Source of the DNA: Myrica gale
Taxonomy: Eukaryota > Streptophyta > Magnoliopsida > Fagales > Myricaceae
Assembly: GCA_963930655.1 (NCBI GenBank)
Contig: OZ005608.1
Span: 25,507,271 to 25,571,270, forward strand
DNA: 64,000 nt
Direction of reading: 5' to 3'
Made by a program: the position numbers and the translations under genes. Below are positions 13,860 to 26,000 of the stretch, piece after piece. Positions within the stretch are counted from its first letter, which is position 1. Every line of letters starts with the position of its first letter. The notes under the pieces were generated by a model. The model searched no databases, was not told where the DNA came from, and was given only the letters and a program-made list of their open reading frames with translations.

Positions 13860-14195
13860 GGGCCGTCCAAAAAATCGACATTTCGGTCTAGTTTTGGTTA
13901 ATCCAGGTCAGAATCGGATCAATTTTGGACAATTCAGACCGAGACCAATATATTCCTGTCCGGTTCCGGGTTACTTATATGAAAAATCGGAACTAGACCG
14001 GAGTATATTACTCCAAACCGGTAACCGGCCCAAAATGACATGACTCAAATTCAAAAGTCAGCCCAAAATGACATGACTCAACCTAAAACCGGCACAAATT
14101 GACATGACTCAAACTAGACCGTTAGAAGTACAGTATACACACTTTACAAAATGACCGATTTGACAGTCGGACCGGACCGGCAAATGGATTGCTCT
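13860..14195. mobile_element. Small hAT-like non-autonomous element
   Basis: The left end reads GGGCCGTCC and the right end, inverted, AGAGCAATCC, so the termini are imperfect inverted repeats. Flanks are TATTATTA (13852-13859) and AATTATTA (14196-14203), an 8-bp target duplication with one mismatch, as expected for hAT elements. The interior is rich in CCGG and CGGTC phrases and has three copies of a phrase AAATGACATGACTCAA (last copy slightly altered) between about 14030 and 14115. It sits about 600 bp upstream of the ERF start codon. Confidence 0.55.
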
Positions 14196-14793
14196 AATTA
14201 TTACCATCACCAAACCAAAATCGAATACGCAGAGAAAGTAGAGAGAAGAGAGAGACCTGACACGTAAAGCAATAGGCCATTCTTTCAGAGAAAATTTACT
14301 AGTGGACGTTAAAGAATGATGCAAAACATGACCATTATAGTCATTTTACTCAGTTCTATTATTTATAAAGAGAAATGGAAAGATAAAAATTGGAAGATAA
14401 AATAAAATATATATTTTAATATAAACAAATAAATAAAATCGATAAAGCAGCAGCAATCAGAGCCCGGGTCGGTTTGTGGGGGCGAGAGAAGGTAGAGAAA
14501 TCGAGAAAGCAAAAGAAAAGCCATTTCAGCTAGAGAAACCCAAAGAACCCAATTAAAAAAAGGGAAATTATTATTATTTTCTGTAGAAGAGAAGGTGCTC
14601 CTGGTGCCATCCAGTTCTCCTCCCACCCATCCTTCCCATCCCCACCTTCCTCTCTCTCTCTCTCCCTCTCCCTCTCTTTTTCTTTTTCTGTATCCCTGTC
14701 ATTTCCTTCTAATCTCCCTCGAACCCAGTTGGAGAAACAAGCTTAAGCTTGATTGTTTGTTCCTTTTGTTCTTTTGTTTTTTGGTGGATCATC

Positions 14794-15531
14794 ATGAGGA
14801 GAGGGAGAGGAGCTGTGGCTAATAAACCTGCGGCAGTGGTGGCGTCAGGAAAGCCTGTTACAGCAGGATCGGACTTGAAAGATACAGGCAAAGAGGCAAG
14901 GTACCGGGGCGTTAGAAAGAGACCGTGGGGCAGATTCGCGGCCGAGATCAGAGACCCCTGGAAAAAGACCCGGGTCTGGCTCGGCACCTTCGACTCGGCC
15001 GAGGACGCTGCCCGAGCCTACGACGCCGCTGCTCGCACCCTCCGCGGCCCAAAAGCCAAGACCAACTTCCCTCTCTCCCCCTCCTCTTATTTCTCACCCC
15101 TTAAATCAAACCAAAACAACCTCAACCACGAAGACGATGCCTTTATGGATCATCACCGGTTGTACGCGATGAACGATGGGTTCCAAGAGCACCAGATTAT
15201 TGATCCCCAGAGGCCCACCTCCAGCAGCATGAGCAGCACGGTCGAGTCCTTCAGTGGGCCCAGGCCGCAGCAGCCTCCGCAGCGGCGGCAGCAGTCATCG
15301 CCAGCTTTTGCGGCGGCGCGGAGGCGGCAGCCAAGGACGCCCCCCGTGGTCCCAGAAGATTGCCACAGCGACTGCGACTCGTCATCTTCTGTGATCGACA
15401 ACGACGGTGACATAGCGTCGTCTTTGTGCCGAAAGCGTGCCCTGCCGTTCGATCTAAATTTCCCACCACCATCGTTGGAAGTCGTTGACTTTGCGGGTGA
15501 TGATCTGCACTGCACCGCTTTGTGTCTCTAA
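14794..15531 (+). CDS. ERF3: ERF3/ERF7-type AP2/ERF transcriptional repressor
   Basis: A nuclear DNA-binding protein of ERF group VIII that should bind GCC-box promoters and repress them in ethylene and stress responses. One exon, 245 residues; ATG at 14794 is the first methionine of the frame. The AP2 domain spans about 36-93 ([44 protein letters not shown]) with the ERF-type Ala and Asp. A conserved block ([19 protein letters not shown]) follows, then [19 protein letters not shown], and an EAR repression motif DLNFPP at about 220-225; the tail ends [10 protein letters not shown]. This order matches Arabidopsis ERF3 and ERF7 closely. The leader has CT-rich runs at 14651-14690. A TATAAA lies at 14364. 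As I recall, ERF3 and ERF7 in Arabidopsis each sit beside a DUF3537 gene, and one is found here 21 kb away. Confidence 0.95.
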   Translation: MRRGRGAVANKPAAVVASGKPVTAGSDLKDTGKEARYRGVRKRPWGRFAAEIRDPWKKTRVWLGTFDSAEDAARAYDAAARTLRGPKAKTNFPLSPSSYFSPLKSNQNNLNHEDDAFMDHHRLYAMNDGFQEHQIIDPQRPTSSSMSSTVESFSGPRPQQPPQRRQQSSPAFAAARRRQPRTPPVVPEDCHSDCDSSSSVIDNDGDIASSLCRKRALPFDLNFPPPSLEVVDFAGDDLHCTALCL

Positions 15532-16552
15532 TCATTACCATGTAATGATGCTTATGATGATGATGATGATCAATGATTTTTCCCTGCTCATTCTCTCTTT
15601 TTTATTTTTTCTTTTTTAGATGGGAAAAAAGAAGAATTTATGAGATAAGAGTATTATAAAATGATCTGAGTTTCTACGAAAGCATCTCCCATGGTGTTTG
15701 ATGAGAAGTTTATTTGCTTAATACTTTGTATGAATGTTATTATTTTTACGAGATGTGGGCTTCTCCGCCCACCTCTTACAGATCCATCCTTGTAAAGAAG
15801 AACCATTACTCTACAGTCCACTATCTAATCTACTTCTGCTAAAATACAAAATCAAAATTCCCAATTTCATTGCAATTTGCCAGTTTGCTTTCTTGTTTTA
15901 TGTACATTTTGTGGATATTTGATTTGCATATATGTGATGTCGGTTATTTAGATCTGTGGTTAATAAGGATTAAGGACTACAAAATGTCAGATTGTTAGCT
16001 GCAGCATCTGGATGAAAATGTGAAGAGAAAGTGAAGGAAAATTGCCATGATTGGTTTATGGATTGTTGAGAAGGAATAAAAAATTTGAGGATTTTTGCCA
16101 GTATTTTCAATAATTATAAGCAGCTTTGGTTCCTTGCAATTTTAATGGTTGCTTAGGTGGGGGGGGGGGGGGGGGGGAAGTAGAAGCGGCTTCGATGCCA
16201 TGTGACTATGTGAGTATGGCATATTTTCTGTTTATTTTGATGCATGACGTTCTTATCTGCACAACCTTTGGGTGGGAAGGTGTTGTGTCTTTCTCATGTT
16301 ATCATGTCGATCCAAGTTTGCTTGAGTTCAAAGTTGGAAAGCTGTGTGGTTGTGGTCTCAGTTTCCATCCATCCCTTCACGTTTTTTCCCAGTTTGAGGT
16401 TGGACTAAATGGGAAGATCCAGATCGACCTTTCTTGGCATGTTCCTTTGGCAATTTGGTTGATGGGAATGTAGGAAAGGAACCCACGTAGACATGTTCCT
16501 CTTCTTCCCCCCAAGTCTCCAAAGGTCACCTAAAGCATATTGTTGGTTAAAG
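15532..16552. other. Intergenic, ERF 3' region
   Basis: Just after the ERF stop is a short GAT repeat (about 15553-15570) and an AT-rich probable 3' UTR. The main oddity is a run of 19 G at 16159-16177. No coding exon is recognised. Confidence 0.5.
16159..16177 (+). repeat. Homopolymer run of 19 G
   Basis: An uninterrupted G tract in otherwise AT-rich DNA. It inflates a Gly-rich open frame in this place, which I do not regard as a gene. The exact length is prone to sequencing error. Confidence 0.85.
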
Positions 16553-16906
16553 TAGGGCTGACCACCGGTATCGGACAGCAGCTTTGCGGTACCGTTGGGC
16601 GATATCCGCCAATATCGTTTTTTTTTTTAATTTTCTTTTCTTTTTCTTTTTTCATACGAAACGAAGTCGTCTTGTTTCTAGTGTTTTTTTTAGCTGTTTC
16701 GATCCCTCACACGTTGCACCTCTCTCCCTCTTACCTAACCACCTTATTAAACCGATTGCCGCCAATCGGAACAGCTAGGAACCGGTTACCAACATAAATG
16801 GTATAGATAGCGTTGCCAGTTTTGGGGACACCGACATTGGCGGTGCCGATGCCATGGAGGCAAAAAAAAAAAAAAATCCCATCGGTACCGTCCATGCACA
16901 ACCCTT
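16553..16906. mobile_element. hAT-like non-autonomous element
   Basis: The element starts TAGGGCTG and its inverted right end reads AAGGGTTG. GGTTAAAG flanks both sides (16545-16552 and 16907-16914) as a perfect 8-bp target duplication, inside an 11-bp repeat TTGGTTAAAGT. The interior has CGGTACCG/CCGGTATCGG phrases, T-rich and A-rich tracts, and no transposase. Confidence 0.6.
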
Positions 16907-17737
16907 GGTTAAAGTTACGTGGGCTTTATTGCTAGGTGCATATTAAACTCTTGTGCATTCTTGGCTCACTTTTAGTCGATATTGATGCTAAACATAATAA
17001 TACCTTTTATGGCCAAAAAAATTAAAAATGCTGCCAAAATCACCCAACAGATGAGCAATGAGCCGCCTTTAAGCTCTCATTTCTCGTATCGTAACTCCAA
17101 AACAACACAAAGTGAACGAACCCGTCGGATTGAGCCTCCAATGCTTAAGTTAGAACTTAAGAGAGATAAATTTTCTCAGTGTATCCATGGAATACGTACC
17201 TGTTTTTATAGGAGTGTCGTCTTGCCCATTTTATGGGAGAAGCGTTAGTGACGAGAAGAACATATCATATATTTCCTTTGGCATGGGAGGAGTTATTGAC
17301 CTTCCTTATGCTGCTGACAGAGGCGGATCTAGCGAGGGGCGATGGGGCAGCCGTCCCCATCGCCTGAAAATGTGTAAAGATTTTTTATTATTATTATGGG
17401 CAGCCGCCCCCCTCCTGATGAATTTCACATACGATTTAGTTGGATACAATCGAAGCTCAAACACTTGTTCTTTTATCCATTTCCTACATAGGCAAATGAA
17501 ATCTGGCTCGTTATGTTCTATTATCTCTATCTCATTTTTCAATTCGTTTTACAACACCTCCTGTGCATCGAATGAGATTTGATGGTTTCTACTTATAATC
17601 TTCTCGAAGAAAGATTTTGAGGTTTCGGTCAAATTTGTGGGTTAGGGGTTGGGTAGCGGCTATGTTTGAATCTTGTGCCCTCTTCCTATTCAGATTTTGC
17701 TTACTAAATTGTTCTTGCTTCTGAATTATATGAGTAA

Positions 17738-18273
17738 TTTGCACGGGCTAAGAAGTGGGTGCAAGAGCTTCAAAAGCAGGTGTCTTCTATTTAAGGTTAA
17801 ACTTGCTCATTTTAAGATGGAATGAATTATGAAAGTTGAAGGAAATGGAAATGGCATTTTTATCTCTTATTTTTTTTTATTTACTCTTGTTTGATTTGGT
17901 GTGGGCTTATCTTCATTTAAGTGAATCACGTTATTAGCATTCTGACTGTAGTCTAGCCTCTCTATTTAGTGATCAATATTGGGATTTATACTTGTTGTGT
18001 GGGTAACATTATTTTGTTTTTAAATAAGATCCATATTGAATATAATCTATGTGTTTCTTTTTTATTTTACTGTCACACAACCTATAAGATGCATACCCAT
18101 TGAACCCTTTATTGGAGTCTATGGCATCCTGATGCTCGTTCTTTTTTTGGAAAAGGGAACAACAAAAGATGGAATAAGAATTCTAAACATTTGTTTCAGG
18201 AAATCCAAACATGGTTATGGCTCTTGCTGGAAATAAAGCTGATTTGGAAGATAAGAGGAAAGTGACTGCTGAA
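17738..18273 (+). pseudogene. Two-exon fragment of a Rab5 (RABF2/ARA7-type) GTPase gene
   Basis: Rab5 GTPases direct endosomal transport. Exon A (17738-17779) encodes FARAKKWVQELQKQ and ends at a GT donor; exon B (18200-18273) encodes NPNMVMALAGNKADLEDKRK and VTAE, including the guanine-binding NKxD motif, and ends before GTAAGC. These are two adjacent exons of plant Rab5 genes with the intron between them kept. One base is missing at the start of exon B, which shifts the frame. The P-loop, switch and C-terminal exons are absent on both sides. It is therefore a broken fragment, not a gene. Flanking sequences resembling hAT ends (AGAGGCGGAT near 17317; inverted AGTGGCGGAAC near 19229) hint that a transposon carried it. 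Confidence 0.75.
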
Positions 18274-20068
18274 GTAAGCTCTAATTTTGTATTTTATTAT
18301 TTTTACTGCTTGAGTATTTTGTTTAGTGTGGGGGCCTCTTTCTCATGGCATCTTACTCCAAAATCCAATTTCCTTTTCTGTTGGTGCTCTGCTTTGCACT
18401 CCCTTTTGCCAAAGGGTGATTTCACTTGTTTTTCTCTGTTCAGTACCTTCTTTTAGATCCAACACAGATTTTCAGATTTCTTTACTTCTTTTAAATAAGC
18501 CAATCAGTTTGTAGCTTCTGATGGATTTCTTTAATGGCACAACTTTGACGTTTTGTGATGTAGGATCTTATGCTTCAGCAGCTAATGAGTATAAATCTAT
18601 TGTTTTTGGGGTCTGTTAAAGGGAAACTAACAGATCAATTCAGGTTGTTTTGGGAGTAGGGAGATTTGTGTTTAGGGTTGCAGACACCAAAAAAGAAGCT
18701 GACTTTCCAGATTTGTTGGTTAACTGCTGAAAGCACTATGCCACTACCTACTTAGCCTTGATACAAGTTTTTTTAAGTTTACATAGCTGACATATGACTA
18801 CAGTACGTACAGAAGGGCTCACCACTAACCAGAGCTTAAGAAATGACTTCCAAAACTCAACCTCAGACATAATGAATCGAAACTAACGATCTGCTGAATG
18901 CAACTTTGCAACATCAACCAAAATCCTCTCTCCTTAGAACTTACTTAACAATTGAGAAAATGACAGCAATACTTCCATATTCCTGAAGCAAGTTTCGTTC
19001 AGTGATCTTACTGAACAACATTGTTTGTTTTGAATCAGCCTTCCCTCTAATCTTGTCCTCTACTTGCTCCACCTCCCCACCATATTAGTTTCCTCATTTT
19101 GGTTAGTCTTACATGATGTTTCGGTATCACTTGGATTGAAAAATTATTGTGCTGTCAGTTCTATCCATGATCATTTCGCCTTAGGAGTTCGCCCCAATTC
19201 AAATTGGATCTTGGTTCCGCCACTACTTATGCATAGTTGGCCGGTTATTCTCTCCGTTTATGAGCGAGTCTTTCCTTGCTCTCGGGATACTTGAATCTCT
19301 TTGAAACTGGATATTAATGACTTTTCGGCTGATAGGATGCTAGCTGAGGGGAGCTAGAATTTTTTTTAGATCACAGTCCGAAAAAGACCCGAAAAATAAC
19401 AGATTAGGTCGAAAACAACCGACGGGATCTTAAAAAGATTGGATAAAGCCACTGTATGCTCATTCCAATACCCTGCATGTGAATTCTTTGTTGCTGCGAC
19501 TGCCCGTCTGTCCTTCCTGTGGATGTCAACCAGGCGCTTCGGCTTCGCCCCCTGATAGTACGTCCACAAGACCTACTAGCTATAAGCAGGGGCTACCTTC
19601 TTGTCTCTTTAGATTCTTACCCAATGTTGTCGTTTACTACCTCTGCTGGTGTAACCTAAAGAGCAAATATAAACGACACCCCTTTTATTCCTTCTCTCTG
19701 TCTAGCAAACCCTTTCTTTCTAAGTGAACAGGAAATTTGTTTGGAAATGATCACAAACATATCCAAAATCTTTTTATTTTTTCTCTATAAATAGATTCAA
19801 GTGATAGGGCTGAGCACAAATCGAATGCACTTTTTTTGGTACACTAATTATTTCAGTTCTGGGTATTAGTACATAACACTACAGCAGGGGAGCTAAAATA
19901 TCTATCCAAAACAATTGACTATTTTGAGACTAGAGATCTCAAAAATTATCAAACTCGAAGATTAAGGTGCTCGTACTCTGCAAGGCTCCCGCGGACCATC
20001 TGGCAGCAGCTTGTCAACTTGCAATCCAACCTCTGCCTCGTCGAACTCCAGAAAATGGTGACATACCT
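18274..20068. other. No gene recognised; includes probable EHD1 3' UTR
   Basis: The right part (about 19960-20068) likely forms the 3' UTR of the minus-strand EHD1 gene. The rest holds only short frames with no recognised domain. Confidence 0.45.
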
Positions 20069-23000
20069 TTAATCATAGGGATTTCTAAAGTTCTTCAAGA
20101 GATCTGGTATATCATAACCCAGCATGTCGTCAACAGCTTGTATCATTTTGGGCTTCAACTTTTCAAACTTATCAATATTGTAACCACTCAAGATCTCCCT
20201 GAAGTGCTCCACATTCGGGAAATCTCCAGGAGGTAAGTGGAACTCCCTCTGGACCTGGTTTAAAAGCATTATGGTACATAAAAGAATTACATAAAACGAG
20301 GCTTATATAGGAAAGACGAACATAAAAAAACAAAAAACAAAAAAAAGGAAAAAAGAGAAGAGAAGACACAGCAGAGAGTTAAACCTTTCCAAACTCATCC
20401 TCCAAATTGTCAATGAGTCTTTGTTGAACTTTAGCTTTTCCCATCATAGCAGGCATCTCCTTTTTAAGATGACTGATGATGTGAGCATGTATCTTGGCAG
20501 CTCGAGCACGTTTTACAAATTCATTGATCTGCCAGATAAATACCCTTAGCAACCCTGAGCCGGATATCTATTCTATTTAATCAACAAATGAAATACAATT
20601 TGGGATCACAGAATTCTACCACACAGTAGCCTAAGATATGGCTCGCTGTGTATAGATGCACTTGTTTTACTCATGAAGTATGAGCACAACCGAACTCATT
20701 AATGGAAAAGAAAATTCATAGAGACATGGACATAGTGACTCACTCTACGATCACAGGCCTTTTTTGGAATATCTTTTAGATCAGCAAGAAGGTCCTCCTG
20801 CTCTTTTTCAAAAAGCTCTTTCCCAATTGGACCAGTGGCAGCTTCATTTACAGGCTTGTCGTTGAATGAGCTGCCAGAAAAAGGAGGGATGTCAACTATG
20901 CATGGTAAGATCATGATAAAGTCAGGTCCAATAGAAATTCAGAGGATAAAAAAAAGGTTCGGTGACAGTACTAGATACATGTGATACAGATCTATCCAAT
21001 ATAAGAGAAAGCAGTACTTTAGCATAAGCTTGAAATTATACGTACATATCTGGTAGGACCCCAATAGACTTTACCAGGTAAGTTAAGAGAAAATTATAGG
21101 AATCCTACCCAATATAGACACGCATAACCTCAGGAGTGTTTATAACTTTCCCAAGCGACCACATTAATGCTCCATAAACCCGCATCAGCTGTAATTTGGA
21201 GACATGGGAAGCAGGTTACGATGCTCTGACCAGATATGTAAATTTAATTATTTCTGTAGATGTTAAATATTTCCGAAGCAGCAAATTCTTACTTGTTGAG
21301 TATCAATTTGGTCTGCCTTATTTAGAACCACTCGAATCTTGTCATCGTGACCACGTAAGGATGATATAACTCTCTTGAATTCATCACTGACATCAAGTTT
21401 GTGAGGATCAAACAAAAGAAGGATGAGGTCACACTTTGCAGCAAACCATGATGTGACACCGGTAAAATCATACGCTCTTTGTGTTCGTTGCTTCTCTCCA
21501 GACAGAACACCAGGAGTATCGACAAAAGTTATATTCTCAAGCAGCTTCCCATACAATAGAACAGCAGTTTCAGTCGCCACAAAAAGACATCCAGACCATC
21601 TATACATGGCTATTCTAGAAAATTAACTCACCGGATGTGGCATTTGAGAGCACTGAAATTTTGACAAAAAAGCAGTTCCAAAAGTTGTCAGGCCACTGAA
21701 CGGCATGTCAGCTTGAACGGCTACAGTGTTCCCAGGGACACTTCTTTCATCAGGCCCAGACTGTATGAGCAAACTTAGTGAAAACTATTGCAAAGAAGGT
21801 TTTGCAAGACAACATAAATTTACGGTGCATACAGGATTCTGACAGAGAAATGTGTGAAATGCTACCAGACTCACATACGCATAAGACAATAGTCAAAGAA
21901 CAGAGATAAACTAGAAGTATTGTGAACTAATAATAAAGGTCAGAGCAGTTAACATTTTTTGTATTTCTTTGGTGATTTTACTCCGCTGTTCACAATATCA
22001 ACTTCTGTAGTATACTACCATAAAAGAGAAAGCAAAAGGGTGGCTCAAACTCTCTAATAAATATCTTAAATTTCTAGACCTCATACTAGAAGAGATGCTA
22101 AGACACATAGCTATGCATCTGAAACTCGAGAAAAAGTAAAGAGATATTGCTCATATTCGCACTAAGATGAACCAAGGTATACAGCTCTTTTCGTTTTTAT
22201 TTACTTTTCTTTCTCATCATGAACACTTAGATCGATAGCTATAAGATTTCTTTTCTATGAAATTAACCAAAATCTTTGAATAGAATCCAAAGTGGATAAG
22301 AATCCAAATTTGTGAATAGATATTTAATTTCACAAAGATCGGATGAAACATTAAAGGGAGGATTTCTGTGTGATGAATCATCATGTTAATATATGAACGC
22401 CAAAACAGCATGTTGCCTTCTAAATATTTTCTTGATTTGGACATTCATACAGTAGCACAAAAGTCGCCCTTTGTTTATTCTGTTTAAGACCTACGAACAC
22501 TGCTGGACCAGTAACCCTTAATTATTCCATATCTATGGTGATGAAGGCAGGCAAGCAGGAAAAGGATAAACACACACAAGAATATTAAAAAGGTTCCAAA
22601 CTCTAAATCTGCCAAGGGTCATCCAAGAAAAGAAGGGTAACAACTCAAAAAAGAAATAAAAAATACTAGAAACTGCATTTCTTTGAAATAACATTGAACA
22701 ATGAAAAAGGAATTATTCAAGGACAATAACATAAGACTAAATAGGTGATAACACAAAACGAGATGGTTTTGCATATACCATGACAACAACAAATCTGTCG
22801 GTTGTAGGCTCAGGTCCAATGTGAGCTCCTAATAACAGTAATAGAAAATAATCAATACATACTTATCAAAAAAGGAAATAATCAATACATATATATGAAG
22901 TTTTATTTCCAAAGTTGCTTGCATGCAAGCACGCACACACCTGGATAACTACTTTTGAGCAGATGCTTAATGAATGTTGTCTTCCCAGTCGAATATTGAC

Positions 23001-26000
23001 CCAAAAGCATAACCATTGGTTTAGCATCAAAATCACTATTTGTCTGCATAACAGTTCAAAACTAGTTAAAAAACTTATTATCTATCTCGCGAGTGGCATT
23101 GAAAGTTCTATGAATCCCAACCACACATATCCAACAAACTATGAATGAGTAGCAAATGCAATGCAGTTGAACATCGTTCACTCACCAGCAATGGGGATAC
23201 AAAATCATTAAAACGATAAGTAATTTCCAATGGCTTCAGCTTCTGAATGTACAGTCTCTTCAAACCATCAATGATTGACGTAACCGAGGAAAGAGGTACC
23301 TAATAACATAACGAATGGAATTAGGGAAACAAAAAACATATGGCTAGATGCTGATATAACGGCAACCAAACCAAGATGTGGCGGAAAATTTCAAAAGCCG
23401 CATGCAGGGACCAAGAAAACATTAGATACGTAGGGTTGACAAACAAGGTACAAAGAGAGCGAAAAGAAGGCTGCGATTAAAAATAATAATAAAACGATGA
23501 TTAGCAACAATAGGCTCTTTTAACACAATACCAGCTCTGTTAGTGCAATGGAGAAGACAACTAAAAAATGCCTACATAACCAAGCTGGTACCATAAACAA
23601 TTAACAAAAATGTCAAAAGTCTCCAACAGTCGATTTGAGAGGAAAAGGAAGGCGAAGCCATGGATTGGATTGTTACATGGTTATGTTCGCGATGCCAACC
23701 GTAATGGTAGGGGAGTATGGGTATGAGAATTGTTCGCGACGACGATTGGTGAACCGTTGCATGGCATGGGTTTATGACGTTTCGCCTTCTGCACGTATAT
23801 TTCGAATAATATGTCTTATTATCTTTAATATATTATTTGCAAGTTATTTGTGCCTCCCTCCTATTTGTACGCTGTCAAACAATTCTACTAGTGCATCGCA
23901 ACTAAAGCAATAAACTCGCCGGGTGGCTATGGAAGTAGTAGATAGAGCGAAGGTGGGAGTGCCGAAACGATGGAGTTTTTTTCTTCCTTTATTTCGGGGT
24001 TCCTTTTATACAGTCTGTTTTGGTTTTAATTTCTTGGGTGGGACATGTACCTATGCCCATCTGGACTCTACCAACTAATTATTGGATCCTCGAATGAGGT
24101 GTGGTGCTGTTCAATGTGTTTCGTACTTTATATCAAGACTGAGGGAGAGTAGCCGACTAAACAATGACGCTGGGTTTTAGGGTGGTAGTCAAGCGTCATC
24201 ACCTGCAGGGATCATAATGGTGAGTGTAGAAAAGGAAATGAGCGGACTCTGGGTTTTAGGGTGGTAGTCAAGCCTCGTCACGCGCGTGCAGGGATCATAA
24301 TGGTGAGTGTAGAAAAGGAAATGAGCGGTGTGACAGGCTCAAGGTCTTTTGTAAGATAAACTTGATTTACGAAAGATCATGACTTTTTTTTCTAAGTAGA
24401 CGAAAGGTCACTCTTTTTTTCCCTAGTGACGAAATGTCACTCTTTTACCTTCTTAAGATGGTTGAGTCCCAAAGGTTCGCGTAGGCAAATGAACTTTGCC
24501 TTAGATGCTGGGGAAGCTATACTCTGAGAATTTCCAAGCAACCACCAATCAAGGACAGATCATCAATGACTTGGAAAAGGTTGCTAGCATTTGTACTTCA
24601 TATCATATCCCTACCATGGTTTTATCCATCACACGTCTGAATTTCTTAAGTATGCCTACTGAAAATATTTATAGAGTAAGCATTGACCTCATTCCCAAAT
24701 ATACGGAGGCATTTTTTCCTCGTGTTCATGAGGCAGTTAGAGCTGCTCTACCAAAGTAGCGGTGTCGAGATCTCAGAGCTTGTTATAAGGTAGTTGTACT
24801 TTTCTTCTCTGTCCTTGCATATAGCAGAAGTTAAAAAAAATTTCATTATGCTTTCAACAGTTCTCTTAGCAATAATTTCTTTTATCTACATTTGAGAATT
24901 TTTTGTTCATGAGTACTTGGGGTAAATGACCTTGGCAACATATTGAGGATCAGATGGGCTTAGAATTAAACTCAATGCCTAGAAACGCCTTATGTTCTTG
25001 CTGATTAATATTTTATGTTTTCCGCTCAATTGATGTTTTTACCAACGGGGACCCACTGCACTACGCCAAATTAGTTACCCTTATATTTAGCAGATGGAGG
25101 AATGCTTTCTGAAGATTATGAAATGACCATTGTTATATAAATAAGACCATTTAACTAATTGAAGGCATTGTCGGTGGCACTGGCTGAAAGTCTGGAAGTG
25201 TTGTTTGGATGTAGACTAATACTAGTTTTGTACTAGAAATCCTAAAACCATGTCTGGTCTGAGTGTTGTTTGGGCTTGTTTACAGTGGTGTTCTTGAAGA
25301 TGGGACCAAAGTGTATCACAGATTTGAAGAGAGCTAATCAGCAGGGTGGTTGGGAGTTCTTAGCTGAAGTTGAGATGCTTAGTCGCTTCATCATCGCAAC
25401 TTGGTCAAGTTGATTGGCATATGTACTGAGGAGCGCACTCGCTGCTTGGTTTATGAACTCATTCCAAATGGAAGTGTAAAATCTCATTTATATGGAATTC
25501 AAAAAAAAAACTGTCTTGGTCCCCACCTCTCTCTCTCTCTGAAACTCGGATGTTGGCGTTGGAGGTTAGTCTCTCACTATATATATGTTGTATACTTTTT
25601 ATGTTTTCTGAGTCTACGTCCGTCTTGTATATGTATGAGATTTTTTGGGATCTCTTCGTACTTTGACAGCCACTTTGGTCCCATCTTCAAGAACACCATT
25701 GTAAACAAGCCTAAACAACACTCATACCAAACAAGGGGTTTAGGATTTCTAGTACACTTCCAGACTTTCAGTCAATGCCACCGACAATGCCTTCAATTAG
25801 TTAAATGGTCTTGTTTATATAACAATGGCCATTTCATAATCTTCAAAAAGCATCCCCCATCTGCTAAATACCAGGGTAACTAATTTGGCGTAGTGCAGTG
25901 GGTCTAGGCATTGAGTGCAATTGGTAAAAAATCAATTGAGCGGAAAACATAAAATACCAATAAGCGAGAACAAAAAGCGTTTCTAGGCATTGAGTCCAAT

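Noticed and set aside
14749-14793. N-terminal extension of the ERF frame before the MRRGRG start
   Set aside because: It begins with TTG, is hydrophobic and unlike ERF3/ERF7; the ATG at 14794 gives the conserved N-terminus.
16126-16473. Glycine-rich 115-codon frame
   Set aside because: The glycines come from the G homopolymer and the rest resembles no protein.
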